Origin: an uncultured Aquabacterium sp. | GTDB lineage: Bacteria > Pseudomonadota > Gammaproteobacteria > Burkholderiales > Burkholderiaceae_C | Direction of reading: 5' to 3' | Length of the DNA stretch: 7,350 nt | Assembly: GCA_937923225.1 (NCBI GenBank) | Contig: CALAKR010000158.1 | Span: 1-7,350 of the forward strand | Part shown: piece by piece, positions 1 through 6,035 of the stretch | How positions within the stretch are numbered: position 1 is the first letter of the stretch | How the letters are laid out: each line of letters starts with the position of its first letter | The notes under the pieces: model-generated | Database searches by the model: none | What the model was told of the DNA's origin: nothing | The model's input: only the letters and a program-made list of their open reading frames with translations | Program-made: the position numbers and the translations under genes

Positions 1-482
1 CGGCCAACAATCCCGCGCCCGACACGGTCTACAAGTTCGGCACCTACGAGTGGGAAACCGATGGCGAGGGGCGCGTGGCCAAGGTGGAGGGGCAGATCAG
101 GCTCAAGAAGCACGGCCGCCAGATCACCGATGGCATCACCACCGTGAGCATTGGCCAGTCGGAAGATGCCGAAGAAGGCGATGTGGGCTTCCACCTGATC
201 GGGGACCAGTTCGATGGTCCCATCAACAACCTGAACGTGGTGCCCGGCAATGGCGTGTCGGTAGGCGCGCTCAAATCGCTCAACCTCAGCGGCTACAAGC
301 GCTGGGAGAACCAGATCGCCAAGCTGGCCCGGCAGAACAAGAAGGCCAAGGTCACCGTGCGCATCGACGCCGTCTACAGCAAGAAGAGCCAGAGCACCCG
401 CCCCAAGATGTTCACGGCCTCATACAAGGACGAGAATGGCGCCTGGGTGAAAACCGTTTTTCGCAACAAGGCTGGTGGCTGA
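1..482 (+). CDS. C-terminal nuclease domain of a toxin/effector (EndoNS_2, EssD-like), 5' end outside window
   Basis: The frame is open from the left edge (first full codon at base 3) to TGA at 480-482, giving 159 visible residues. The only internal start-like codon near the edge is a GTG at 75, but the reading continues sensibly upstream of it (YKFGTYEWETDGEGR), so the gene starts outside the window. The visible part resembles the DNA/RNA non-specific endonuclease domain of the Endonuclea_NS_2 family. It has a long beta-rich lead-in, then GFHLIGDQFDGP (visible residues 62-73) with His64 as the likely catalytic residue. NLNVVPGN (76-83) supplies candidate metal-binding Asn. YKRWENQIAKL (98-108) and the basic VYSKKSQSTRP tail follow. 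Such domains cleave nucleic acid in target cells and usually sit at the C-terminus of polymorphic toxins. The immunity-like gene directly downstream and the T6SS genes nearby suggest a T6SS effector. That delivery route is inferred, because the N-terminal delivery domain is not visible. Confidence 0.8.
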   Translation, partial: ANNPAPDTVYKFGTYEWETDGEGRVAKVEGQIRLKKHGRQITDGITTVSIGQSEDAEEGDVGFHLIGDQFDGPINNLNVVPGNGVSVGALKSLNLSGYKRWENQIAKLARQNKKAKVTVRIDAVYSKKSQSTRPKMFTASYKDENGAWVKTVFRNKAGG

Positions 483-483
483 C

Positions 484-828
484 ATGGACATGCTCGAACT
501 GCAGGAACAATTCATCGGCGAACTGCTCGATGCCGTGAGCGAGCCCTGGGACCGCATCGAGGTCCACTACGAGAACTTCGCCTGGAGCGATGGCAGCTCG
601 GAGATCTACGTGGCCAACCGCTTCCTGGCAGACGAGAAGATCGATGTCGATCTGTCGGCAGAAGCGCTCGATGCGCTGGCCGAGCTTCAGGAGCACCTGC
701 CCGAGGGGCAGAGCGAGCCCTGGACCTGGCTGGTCTTCACCATCGACGCCACGGGCAAGTACAACTTCGACTACCAGTACGGCGTGCCGCCGCTGGTCGC
801 GCGCGAGATGGCGGCCCAGAAGGGCTGA
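484..828 (+). CDS. YezG-like immunity protein for the upstream nuclease
   Basis: This is a 114-residue acidic protein. ATG at 484 lies one base after the nuclease stop. GTG at 475 (overlapping the toxin) and ATG at 490 are alternatives. I prefer 484 because a GGTGG stretch sits five bases upstream. The layout resembles the YezG/DUF600 immunity family: an N-terminal helix (LQEQFIGELLDAV), PWDRIEVHYENF, a central SSEIYVANRF strand, and the family-like ending SEPWTWLVFTIDATGKYNFDY. Proteins of this family neutralise EndoNS_2-type nuclease toxins such as the Bacillus YeeF group. The cytoplasmic, acidic character (no signal peptide) fits an inhibitor that binds a basic nuclease domain. Tight linkage to the toxin gene implies co-translation. 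Family assignment is by recalled motif resemblance, and the pairing is strengthened by the neighbour. Confidence 0.78.
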   Translation: MDMLELQEQFIGELLDAVSEPWDRIEVHYENFAWSDGSSEIYVANRFLADEKIDVDLSAEALDALAELQEHLPEGQSEPWTWLVFTIDATGKYNFDYQYGVPPLVAREMAAQKG

Positions 829-850
829 GCGCCCAAGAGCCCGCCCCTGT

Positions 851-1240
851 TCAGGGAATCTGCTCGGTCACCTGCCCCGGGAAGGTCACCTGGATCACCC
901 CGCCCCACATGCACATCAGCTTGCTGGTGTTGTTCAGCGCGGGCATGTTGCCCAGCAGCACCGTGGGCGCCCCTGACACCCAGGGCGCGGGCGTGGCCGG
1001 CACGCAGGGCATGGGCGTGAGCACCCCCAGCGCGGCCGCCGTGGCCGCAGCCACCGTCGGGTTGGCCGGGCATGTGCACATCCCGAAGGGCCGTATGTTC
1101 ACGATGGGAATGTGGTCCATGATGTTGGCCGCCGGCTGGTTGCTCGTCATCATGCGGTTGATCGGCAGCACGCCCATCGCGCTGGGCGCCATGCCGAAGG
1201 AGCACATCAGCACCGCGTTGTTGCAGACATGTTGTGGCAT
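851..1240 (-). CDS. DUF4280 PAAR-like spike protein
   Basis: This complete 129-residue protein is compact and shows a repeated Cys/Pro/Asn pattern: MPQHVCNNAVLMCSFGMAPS at the N-terminus, NIRPFGMCTCPANPTVAAAT in the middle, PWVSGAPTVLLGNMPALNN and LMCMWGGVIQV near the end. I recognise this as the DUF4280 family, a PAAR-like fold thought to cap the VgrG spike of contractile injection systems or to dock cargo onto it. The protein is only the spike-like domain, with no toxin extension. The start is the ATG at 1238-1240, preceded by GGAG seven bases upstream. It is convergent with the nuclease/immunity pair and lies downstream of a lipoprotein and a small reading frame on the same strand. Many conserved Cys residues (6, 13 and later) could bind metal or form bridges, which is inference. 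A role as carrier for a cargo toxin is plausible, but the cargo cannot be named from the window. Confidence 0.85.
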   Translation of the reverse strand: MPQHVCNNAVLMCSFGMAPSAMGVLPINRMMTSNQPAANIMDHIPIVNIRPFGMCTCPANPTVAAATAAALGVLTPMPCVPATPAPWVSGAPTVLLGNMPALNNTSKLMCMWGGVIQVTFPGQVTEQIP

Positions 1241-1241
1241 T

Positions 1242-1370
1242 TCAGGTCTCCATCTGGTTTGTCGCGCTCAGGCCGAATCGCCCAGGATTGCATAGCGGTG
1301 CTCGCGGTGAAACATGTGCGAATGCTTCGCGCGTTTGACGAGCCTTTGCCTGATCCTCGTCTGACAGCAT
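1242..1370 (-). CDS. Possible small protein of 42 residues between lipoprotein and DUF4280 genes
   Basis: This short frame starts at ATG 1368-1370 and stops at TGA 1242-1244, one base before the DUF4280 start. It encodes a 42-residue peptide beginning MLSDEDQAKARQTREAFAHV, followed by a Pro/Gly/Arg-containing half with no clear motif. Support comes from GGAG at 1377-1380, six bases before the ATG, and from filling almost exactly the gap between the two flanking genes (24 bases after the lipoprotein stop). It has no transmembrane segment or signal peptide and I do not recognise it. It could equally be a decayed fragment of an older gene or simple leader sequence, so the call is tentative. Confidence 0.33.
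   Translation of the reverse strand: MLSDEDQAKARQTREAFAHVSPRAPLCNPGRFGLSATNQMET
1248..1251 (-). promoter_or_regulatory. Ribosome binding site of the DUF4280 gene
   Basis: GGAG on the minus strand lies seven bases before the ATG at 1240. It falls inside the last codons of the small frame at 1242-1370, whose TGA ends one base before this ATG, so the two would be translationally coupled if the small frame is real. Confidence 0.6.
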
Positions 1371-1393
1371 TCTTCTCTCCGGTTACCAACTCT

Positions 1394-1960
1394 TTACTTC
1401 CCCACGTAGGCACGGACGATGGAGAACTCCATTCGCGCACCCCGGTAAGTCGGCGCATCGTGCTGATTGATCAGTTTCACCCTGAAGCGCCCCGGCTGCA
1501 GCTTCACAGCAGCCAGTCTGCTGATCAGCTTGTCAGGGGTGGCCGATGATTCCCGAGGCTGACTGGTGTCGCTGTCGTGAATGCTGTGCGCCGTGCGGCC
1601 ATCTGCCGACAGCGCCTGCACTGACAGACGCACCTGCAGATCGGCGCCAGGGGCATCCCATCGGCCGGTCGTTGAGTTCTGGACAGGGGCGCCTGCCAGC
1701 CGGACGGCCCTGGCCCGGTCTCCCTTGTCATCCACCTTAAAGGGATAGACAAGGTTGAAGGCGTAAAACGCCTCCTCCTTAATCTCGAACTCCGCGTCGA
1801 TCACCGTTTGCGCGCGCGACATGTCCACCGCGAAGGAAAGGGGCGGCTGCGGCAAGCCCGCCGCATGCATACAGGCACTGGCCGTACCCCCAATGCACAA
1901 GGCCGCTAACGCACGGCGCCAACCTACCTCGCGCTGCACAGATGGACGATCCTCACTCAT
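1394..1960 (-). CDS. Predicted lipoprotein resembling DUF5625 (candidate immunity/accessory protein)
   Basis: This is a 188-residue protein with an export signal: basic n-region (RR at 15-16), hydrophobic stretch ALAALCIGGTASA (17-29), then Cys30. The lipobox (ASAC) is not ideal because -3 is Ala, but it is acceptable. The residue after Cys is Met, so outer-membrane sorting would be expected. The mature part begins PPLSFAVDMSRAQTVIDAEFEI and contains DDKGDRARAVRLAG, a layout I associate with DUF5625, a family of small beta-rich exported proteins of unknown function. The C-terminus has alternating hydrophobic strands (PGRFRVKLINQ, MEFSIVRAYVG). It is not TssJ by sequence, although it is a T6SS-locus lipoprotein of similar size. 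The ATG overlaps the TGA of the upstream fragment (ATGA), implying an older coupled pair. A periplasmic immunity role is inference from the location next to a spike gene. Confidence 0.65.
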   Translation of the reverse strand: MSEDRPSVQREVGWRRALAALCIGGTASACMHAAGLPQPPLSFAVDMSRAQTVIDAEFEIKEEAFYAFNLVYPFKVDDKGDRARAVRLAGAPVQNSTTGRWDAPGADLQVRLSVQALSADGRTAHSIHDSDTSQPRESSATPDKLISRLAAVKLQPGRFRVKLINQHDAPTYRGARMEFSIVRAYVGK

Positions 1961-2097
1961 GACTCGCCCCCCAGTTTCTCGATGCGCGCGACCTTGCCGT
2001 GTTCAAAGAACACCGAGGTCGGCGCATCGCGGAACTGCTTGTTGTGAACGAAGGTCATAAGCATTTCACTGTTGCCCCATTTGCCGATCGGGCCACA
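1957..2097 (-). pseudogene. C-terminal remnant of a deleted gene upstream of the lipoprotein
   Basis: An open stretch of 46 codons runs into TGA 1957-1959 and overlaps the lipoprotein ATG by four bases. It reads like real protein: GPIGKWGNSEMLMTFVHNKQ, then DAPTSVFFEHGKVARIEKLG to the end. In the same frame a TGA stands at 2098-2100, and upstream only 20 bases remain before the pppA stop, so the N-terminal part is missing. The first ATG is at 2062-2064 and would give only 35 residues with a poor ribosome site. The VFFEHGKVARIEKL ending is reminiscent of small BamE/SmpA-like exported proteins, but that is a weak guess. The simplest reading is that a deletion joined the end of pppA to the tail of a former effector- or immunity-type gene. 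A very short functional peptide cannot be excluded. Confidence 0.5.
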
Positions 2098-2119
2098 TCA
2101 GGATGTTCGAATGAGTGCG

Positions 2120-2917
2120 TCAAGCAGGATCGTCCAGCGCCCACACCGTGAGGGCGCTGAAGTTGTCATGGCTGGGCTTGTGGGCTGCATTGCGCAGCAC
2201 CAGCGCTTCCAGCGTGCTCAACCACTCGCGCGGATCGCGTGCCTGCTGCAGGGTCTGCTGCAGCACGGCCTCGTCCACGTACTCCCACAGCCCGTCGGTG
2301 CACAGCAGGAAGACATCGCCCGGCGCCAGCAGCCAGGGGTCGGGGCTCACGCCGATGTGCAGGTCTTCCTCCTGCGAGCCCAGCGCGCACAGCAGCTCGC
2401 TGCGCTGGGCATGGTTGCGCATCTGCTCGGGCTTGATCAGGCCGCCATCGACCAGGGACTGCACCAGGCTGTGGTCACGCGTCTGGTAGCGCAGTTGCCC
2501 ACGGCGGAAGACGTACAGGCGTGAATCGCCCACGTGGCCCCAAAGTGCGGTCTGCGTATCCAGCTCGATGAACAGCGCCACCACCGTGCTGTGCATGTGC
2601 TCGCGCACGCCACCCTGCTGGCGGTGCTGGTGGATGGTGCGGTTGGTGTCCAGGATCAGCTCGTGCACCGAGGCGCCGTTGTTGACGGGTTGCTGCGCAT
2701 TGCGCTCGATGATGTGGCGCACCGCCAGCTTGGAGGCGATGTCGCCGCCGCCATGCCCGCCCGCCCCATCGGCCACCACGCAGCACAGGTGGTGGTCGGA
2801 GTGCCAGTGGCCGCAGGCATCCTCGTTGTAGTTGCGCCCACCCTGGCGCGAAATGATGGCCAGATCCAGCTGGATGTGGCCGGGCGCCCCATACACGGTG
2901 TCAGAGAAGTTCGACAT
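2120..2917 (-). CDS. pppA: T6SS PP2C-type serine/threonine phosphatase PppA
   Basis: This is a full-length 265-residue PP2C (PPM) domain with all usual metal and catalytic motifs in order: GGRNYNEDA with Asp33, VVADGAGGHGGG with Asp50, GHVGDSRLYVF, a TRDHSLVQSLVDGGLI helix region, LLCTDGLWEYV with the third metal Asp, and SHDNFSALTV at the C-terminus. It lacks a signal peptide or membrane segment, so it is cytoplasmic. PppA removes phosphate from the FHA protein of the secretion system and so opposes the PpkA kinase, turning the apparatus down. The assignment follows from placement directly downstream of tagH on the same strand (39 bases apart). The start is ATG 2915-2917, since the sequence before it is not PP2C-like; its ribosome site is weak. 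No kinase gene is in the window. PrpC or Stp-like phosphatases of other pathways are the alternative, disfavoured by context. Confidence 0.9.
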   Translation of the reverse strand: MSNFSDTVYGAPGHIQLDLAIISRQGGRNYNEDACGHWHSDHHLCCVVADGAGGHGGGDIASKLAVRHIIERNAQQPVNNGASVHELILDTNRTIHQHRQQGGVREHMHSTVVALFIELDTQTALWGHVGDSRLYVFRRGQLRYQTRDHSLVQSLVDGGLIKPEQMRNHAQRSELLCALGSQEEDLHIGVSPDPWLLAPGDVFLLCTDGLWEYVDEAVLQQTLQQARDPREWLSTLEALVLRNAAHKPSHDNFSALTVWALDDPA

Positions 2918-2956
2918 GGTTGTTGCTTTCGGTGTCGTCTCGTCGGTCCCGCGTGC

Positions 2957-5200
2957 TCACGCGTCGCGCTGCAGTTCGTCGATGTGGGCCTCGTAGGCCC
3001 GCAGGAATTCCTTGCCGAACAGCTCGTGGAAGTCGTCGCTGGCCTCGGCGGAGATCTGGCTGTAGAGCTCGGTGAACACATCCCACATGCGCGCCTTGCG
3101 GGCACCGGGCAGCACGGATGCGAGCACGGATTTCTGAGTGAGCTTGCCTTCGAGCACCTCCGGGTCGAAGCGCTTGAGCACGCCTTCGAGCGCAGCGCGC
3201 ATGCCGGCCACGAAGGCGAACTGGTGGGCACGCAGGTCGTCGTAGGCATCGCGCATGGCCGGGGCCGGCGGCATGAAGCCACGGGCCGGCGGGCTGAGCA
3301 GGTGGTTCAGCGCCACGTCGACCGAGGGCGAGAACTTCAGCGGGTTGTTCTCCTTGGCCACGATCATGGTGACCTCGGCGCGGATCTCGCGCTTGAGCGC
3401 CGCACGCGCCACCAGCAGTTCGACCGTGCCCTTGGTCGATTCATGCACCAGCTGGCCCAGCAGCTTCATGAACTCGGGCGTGAGCGATTGGATCGGCAAG
3501 GTCGACATGCCCAGGCCTTCGCGCAGGGCGGCGATCAGCGCAGCCTGGTCAGCCGGTGTGCCGGGGGCGGCGGCCGCAGCAGGCACCACGGGTGCCGGTG
3601 CAGCGGTTGCTGCGGGCTGGGTCACCGGCGCAGCCACGGGTGCGGCCACGACAGGCGCTGCGATGGGCGGGGCCACCGGCGCTGGTGTCGGCACAGGCGC
3701 AGCCCGCGGCGTGGGCGCCGGTGCAGCGCCTCCCAGCAGATCGTTCAGCGGCGATGCGGCCGAACCGCCGCTGCCCAAGCCCAGGTCGGAGAAATCCAGC
3801 GGATCGAGCACGCTGCCGCCCGAGGGCGTCGGCGCGGCGCCGCCACCCAGCAAGGCCAGGGGATCCAGCCCGGCGCTGGCGGGTGCCGTCGGTGCTACCG
3901 CTGGGGCCTGGGTAGGTGCGGCAGGACGCGCAGGGGCAGGTGTAGGTGTGGGTGCGATGGGTTTCGCGCCACCCGTGGTGCCAAAGCTGTCGAAATCACC
4001 CAGCTTGGCCTTGGAGCGGATCACCGTGCGGCCTTCCTGGGCCCCATCGTCCCAGGACATCACGGCCGAGCCAGCTCCGCCCGCCGCCGGTGGGGCCGCG
4101 GGCACAGGCGCCGCGGGCGCCGCCTTGGGCGCATTCACTTTCAGGGGCGGCTCCATGAAGGGCTGGTTCAGCGCCGACACGTTGTCAGGCGCCACCGTGG
4201 CCGATGCGACGCTCACCGTGTTCAGCGACTTCATCGGGTCAAGGTGGTTGGCCATGTTGGGCTGGGCCGAGGCCTGGGCCAGCACCGAGTTGGCCAGCGG
4301 ATCACCACCGCCGCTACTGCCAGCCCCCAGGCCGAACATCGCGTCGATCGACGACGAAGTGTTGGCCTTGCCACCGCCCAGATCGCCCATGCCGGGAATC
4401 AGGGGCGCATTGGCCCCACCGCCCAGCTCCAGGCCCAGGCTGTTGCCCTGCCCCAGCGAGCGGGCCAGATCCTGCGGCTTGGGTGCCGACACCGGATCGG
4501 GCGCGAAGGGATCCCAGTCATCGGGGATGCCACCGCTCACCGGTGCCGAAGCAGGCGGGGCCGGCGCGGCCGGCGCACCGAACCCGCCGCCAAACCCGCC
4601 CCCGCCAAAGCCCCCTGCCGCAGGGGCGGAAGAAGGCGCGTTGAAACCAAAGGGATCACCCGCTGGCGCGGGGCTGCCCCCGCCAAAGCCGAAAGCCGCC
4701 ATCGGGTCGGTGCTGGCACTGCCTGCACCACCCGCGGGTGGCCGTCCACCGCCCACAGGCGCCCCGCCAAAACCACCCGCCGCGGGCCTGGGCGCGCTCG
4801 GCGCGGGGGCAGAAAACGCCATGCCGCCCAGATCCCCGAAGGGATCGGCCGCCCCCCCGCCCGCATGCGCTCCGGCCGAGGCGCCCCCAGCCAGCACATC
4901 CACACGGATGGCATAGCCGCCGATCTGCAACTGATCGCCAGCCGACAGCGGCGATTCCACGCCAGTGCCCAGCGAGCGCCCGTTGACGAGCACCGGGTTG
5001 CTGCCCCGGTCGACCAGCACGTAGGCACCATTGCGGAACACCACCTGGGCATGCACGCGCGAGATCGAACGCTCGGGATCGGGCAGCACCAGCTGGTTGG
5101 TGTCGGCGCGGCCGATGCTGCCGCCCAGCTCGTCGAACTGGGCCGACAGAGGCTGGGGCAGCGGCGTGCCGTTGTAGGTCTGGACAGTGAGCTTGATCAC
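2957..5200 (-). CDS. tagH: T6SS-associated FHA domain protein TagH (Fha)
   Basis: This is a 747-residue protein if it starts at GTG 5198-5200, with three parts. Residues 1-104 form an FHA domain: Gly30-Arg31, Ser47-Arg48-Val49-His50, and Asn73-Gly74, the residues that hold phosphothreonine. Residues about 105-550 are a long low-complexity linker rich in Ala, Pro and Gly, including a GGFGGGGFGGGF run near 200, an IPDDWDPFAP motif near 223 and a more conserved-looking SWDDGAQEGRTVIRSKAKL near 390. Residues about 553-747 match the C-terminal domain typical of TagH (SLTPEFMKLLGQLVHESTKG, FSPSVDVALNHLLSP, RMWDVFTELYSQISAEASDDF). The protein scaffolds the T6SS switch: phosphorylated by PpkA, dephosphorylated by PppA. 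GTG is chosen because AGGA lies six bases upstream and the FHA homology begins there. Extending further upstream overlaps the preceding gene. The pppA gene follows 39 bases after the stop. Confidence 0.92.
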   Translation of the reverse strand: MIKLTVQTYNGTPLPQPLSAQFDELGGSIGRADTNQLVLPDPERSISRVHAQVVFRNGAYVLVDRGSNPVLVNGRSLGTGVESPLSAGDQLQIGGYAIRVDVLAGGASAGAHAGGGAADPFGDLGGMAFSAPAPSAPRPAAGGFGGAPVGGGRPPAGGAGSASTDPMAAFGFGGGSPAPAGDPFGFNAPSSAPAAGGFGGGGFGGGFGAPAAPAPPASAPVSGGIPDDWDPFAPDPVSAPKPQDLARSLGQGNSLGLELGGGANAPLIPGMGDLGGGKANTSSSIDAMFGLGAGSSGGGDPLANSVLAQASAQPNMANHLDPMKSLNTVSVASATVAPDNVSALNQPFMEPPLKVNAPKAAPAAPVPAAPPAAGGAGSAVMSWDDGAQEGRTVIRSKAKLGDFDSFGTTGGAKPIAPTPTPAPARPAAPTQAPAVAPTAPASAGLDPLALLGGGAAPTPSGGSVLDPLDFSDLGLGSGGSAASPLNDLLGGAAPAPTPRAAPVPTPAPVAPPIAAPVVAAPVAAPVTQPAATAAPAPVVPAAAAAPGTPADQAALIAALREGLGMSTLPIQSLTPEFMKLLGQLVHESTKGTVELLVARAALKREIRAEVTMIVAKENNPLKFSPSVDVALNHLLSPPARGFMPPAPAMRDAYDDLRAHQFAFVAGMRAALEGVLKRFDPEVLEGKLTQKSVLASVLPGARKARMWDVFTELYSQISAEASDDFHELFGKEFLRAYEAHIDELQRDA

Positions 5201-5206
5201 GATGGT

Positions 5207-5210
5207 TCCT
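5207..5210 (-). promoter_or_regulatory. Ribosome binding site deciding the GTG start of tagH
   Basis: AGGA on the minus strand lies six bases before GTG 5198-5200. It supports a start at this GTG rather than at ATG codons further upstream, which would read through the 3' end of the preceding gene in a different frame. Confidence 0.65.
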
Positions 5211-5240
5211 GCGGATTCGGTGCGTTCGTGGCGGTGCGCG

Positions 5241-6035
5241 CTAGCGCAGTATGTAGAGCTTGCCTTCGACCTGAGCAAGGCGCAAGGGCCATGCCGACCA
5301 GGCATCGCCAGGCACGGTGCGCAGGGCGGGGCCGCCGTCCTTGCCCAGGCATTCGACCAGGCGCCCCCCTGCCACGGGCCGGAGCAGCAGGCCATCGGGC
5401 TCGGGCGGCTTGATGTTGAGCGCCTGGGCCTCGAACAGCTGCTGGATGTGATCGCGGATGTCCTGCACCCAGGCATTGGGGGCCCGTTGGTAGGCCAGCG
5501 CGAGCTCTTCGGTGCGAAGGCGTGCCGCTGCCAGTAGGCTGTCGGGGTCCCCGCGCTGCAGGTCCAGCGCCAATCCCTGCAGCAGTTCCAGCACCTGGCG
5601 CTGCAGCGCCGGCCCCTCCGTGATCACCGGCGCATCCAGCCAGCGCCAGCGCGGGAAATTCACGGGCAACTCCACATCCTGCCCAAAGCTGAAGGGCCAG
5701 TCGTGGGTTTCGTTCAGCCCCGGCGTCCACAACAGTTGGGACAGCACACGGGCATTGGGGTCCTGTGGTGCCTGCCCCCGATTGCACAGGGCCAACACCA
5801 CACGCACACTGACCGTGCCATCGCCCACCTTGGGCTGGGCCGGCGGCGCCTCGCCCACCAGCGGCTGGGGGCCGGCCGTGAAGCTCAGGCGATTGCGGCC
5901 GGCCACGGCGTACTCGTGCACAGGCAAGGTCACACTGCCGCCTTCGGCCCCCACACGCGCCAAGGGCAGGCCGTTGAGCTGCACCTCAGCGGCACAGCCC
6001 CGGGCCTGCAGGTTGATCATCATCAGGCGCTCCAT
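5241..6035 (-). CDS. Unknown 264-residue protein encoded upstream of tagH in the T6SS operon
   Basis: I do not recognise a named family. The protein has no signal peptide or membrane segment. Its N-terminal half reads as beta-rich (AEVQLNGLPLARVG, VTLPVHEYAVAGRNRLSFTA, VSVRVVLALCNRGQ), like a small sandwich domain with strands ending in a polar turn. The middle (VLSQLLWTPGLNETHDWPFSF, NFPRWRWLDAPV) is rich in Trp and Pro. Residues about 165-225 are helical (LQRQVLELLQGLALDLQRGD, ARLRTEELALAYQRAP, IRDHIQQLFEAQAL). The end (GRLVECLGKDGG, WPLRLAQVEGKLYILR) is again beta-like. The start at ATG 6033-6035 overlaps the upstream TGA (TGATG) with GGAG nine bases before it. ATG at 6021-6023, with GGAG six bases before it, is a good alternative and would remove four residues. 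It precedes tagH by 40 bases in the same operon. A T6SS accessory or regulatory role is inference. Confidence 0.85.
   Translation of the reverse strand: MERLMMINLQARGCAAEVQLNGLPLARVGAEGGSVTLPVHEYAVAGRNRLSFTAGPQPLVGEAPPAQPKVGDGTVSVRVVLALCNRGQAPQDPNARVLSQLLWTPGLNETHDWPFSFGQDVELPVNFPRWRWLDAPVITEGPALQRQVLELLQGLALDLQRGDPDSLLAAARLRTEELALAYQRAPNAWVQDIRDHIQQLFEAQALNIKPPEPDGLLLRPVAGGRLVECLGKDGGPALRTVPGDAWSAWPLRLAQVEGKLYILR

Noticed and set aside
845..856. Palindrome CCCTGTTCAGGG as a bidirectional terminator
   Set aside because: The stem is only five pairs around two bases, with no U-tract on either side, and it overlaps the DUF4280 stop codon.
1759..1773. Hairpin AGGCGT-AAA-ACGCCT
   Set aside because: It lies inside the lipoprotein coding sequence, has no T-run and is short enough to arise by chance.
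1394..1960. Lipoprotein as TssJ, the T6SS outer-membrane lipoprotein
   Set aside because: Size and lipid signal fit, but the mature sequence (PPLSFAVDMSRAQTV onwards, DRARAVRLAG) matches the DUF5625 pattern better, and TssJ-like strand motifs are not seen.
3255..4916. Second long plus-strand frame, Ala/Gly/Pro-rich, opposite the tagH linker
   Set aside because: It mirrors the low-complexity composition of the TagH linker in another frame and has no recognisable motif or ribosome site.
2534..5413. Very long open frame on the plus strand opposite pppA and tagH
   Set aside because: Its translation is Arg/His/Gly-rich with no domain, and it lies antisense to two clearly recognisable genes. High GC at third codon positions produces such long shadows.
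5201..5476. Upstream extension of tagH in the same frame, adding 92 residues
   Set aside because: The extension overlaps the end of the 264-residue gene and reads like out-of-frame sequence (many Ser/Arg/Pro). The FHA domain and an AGGA-preceded GTG begin at 5200.
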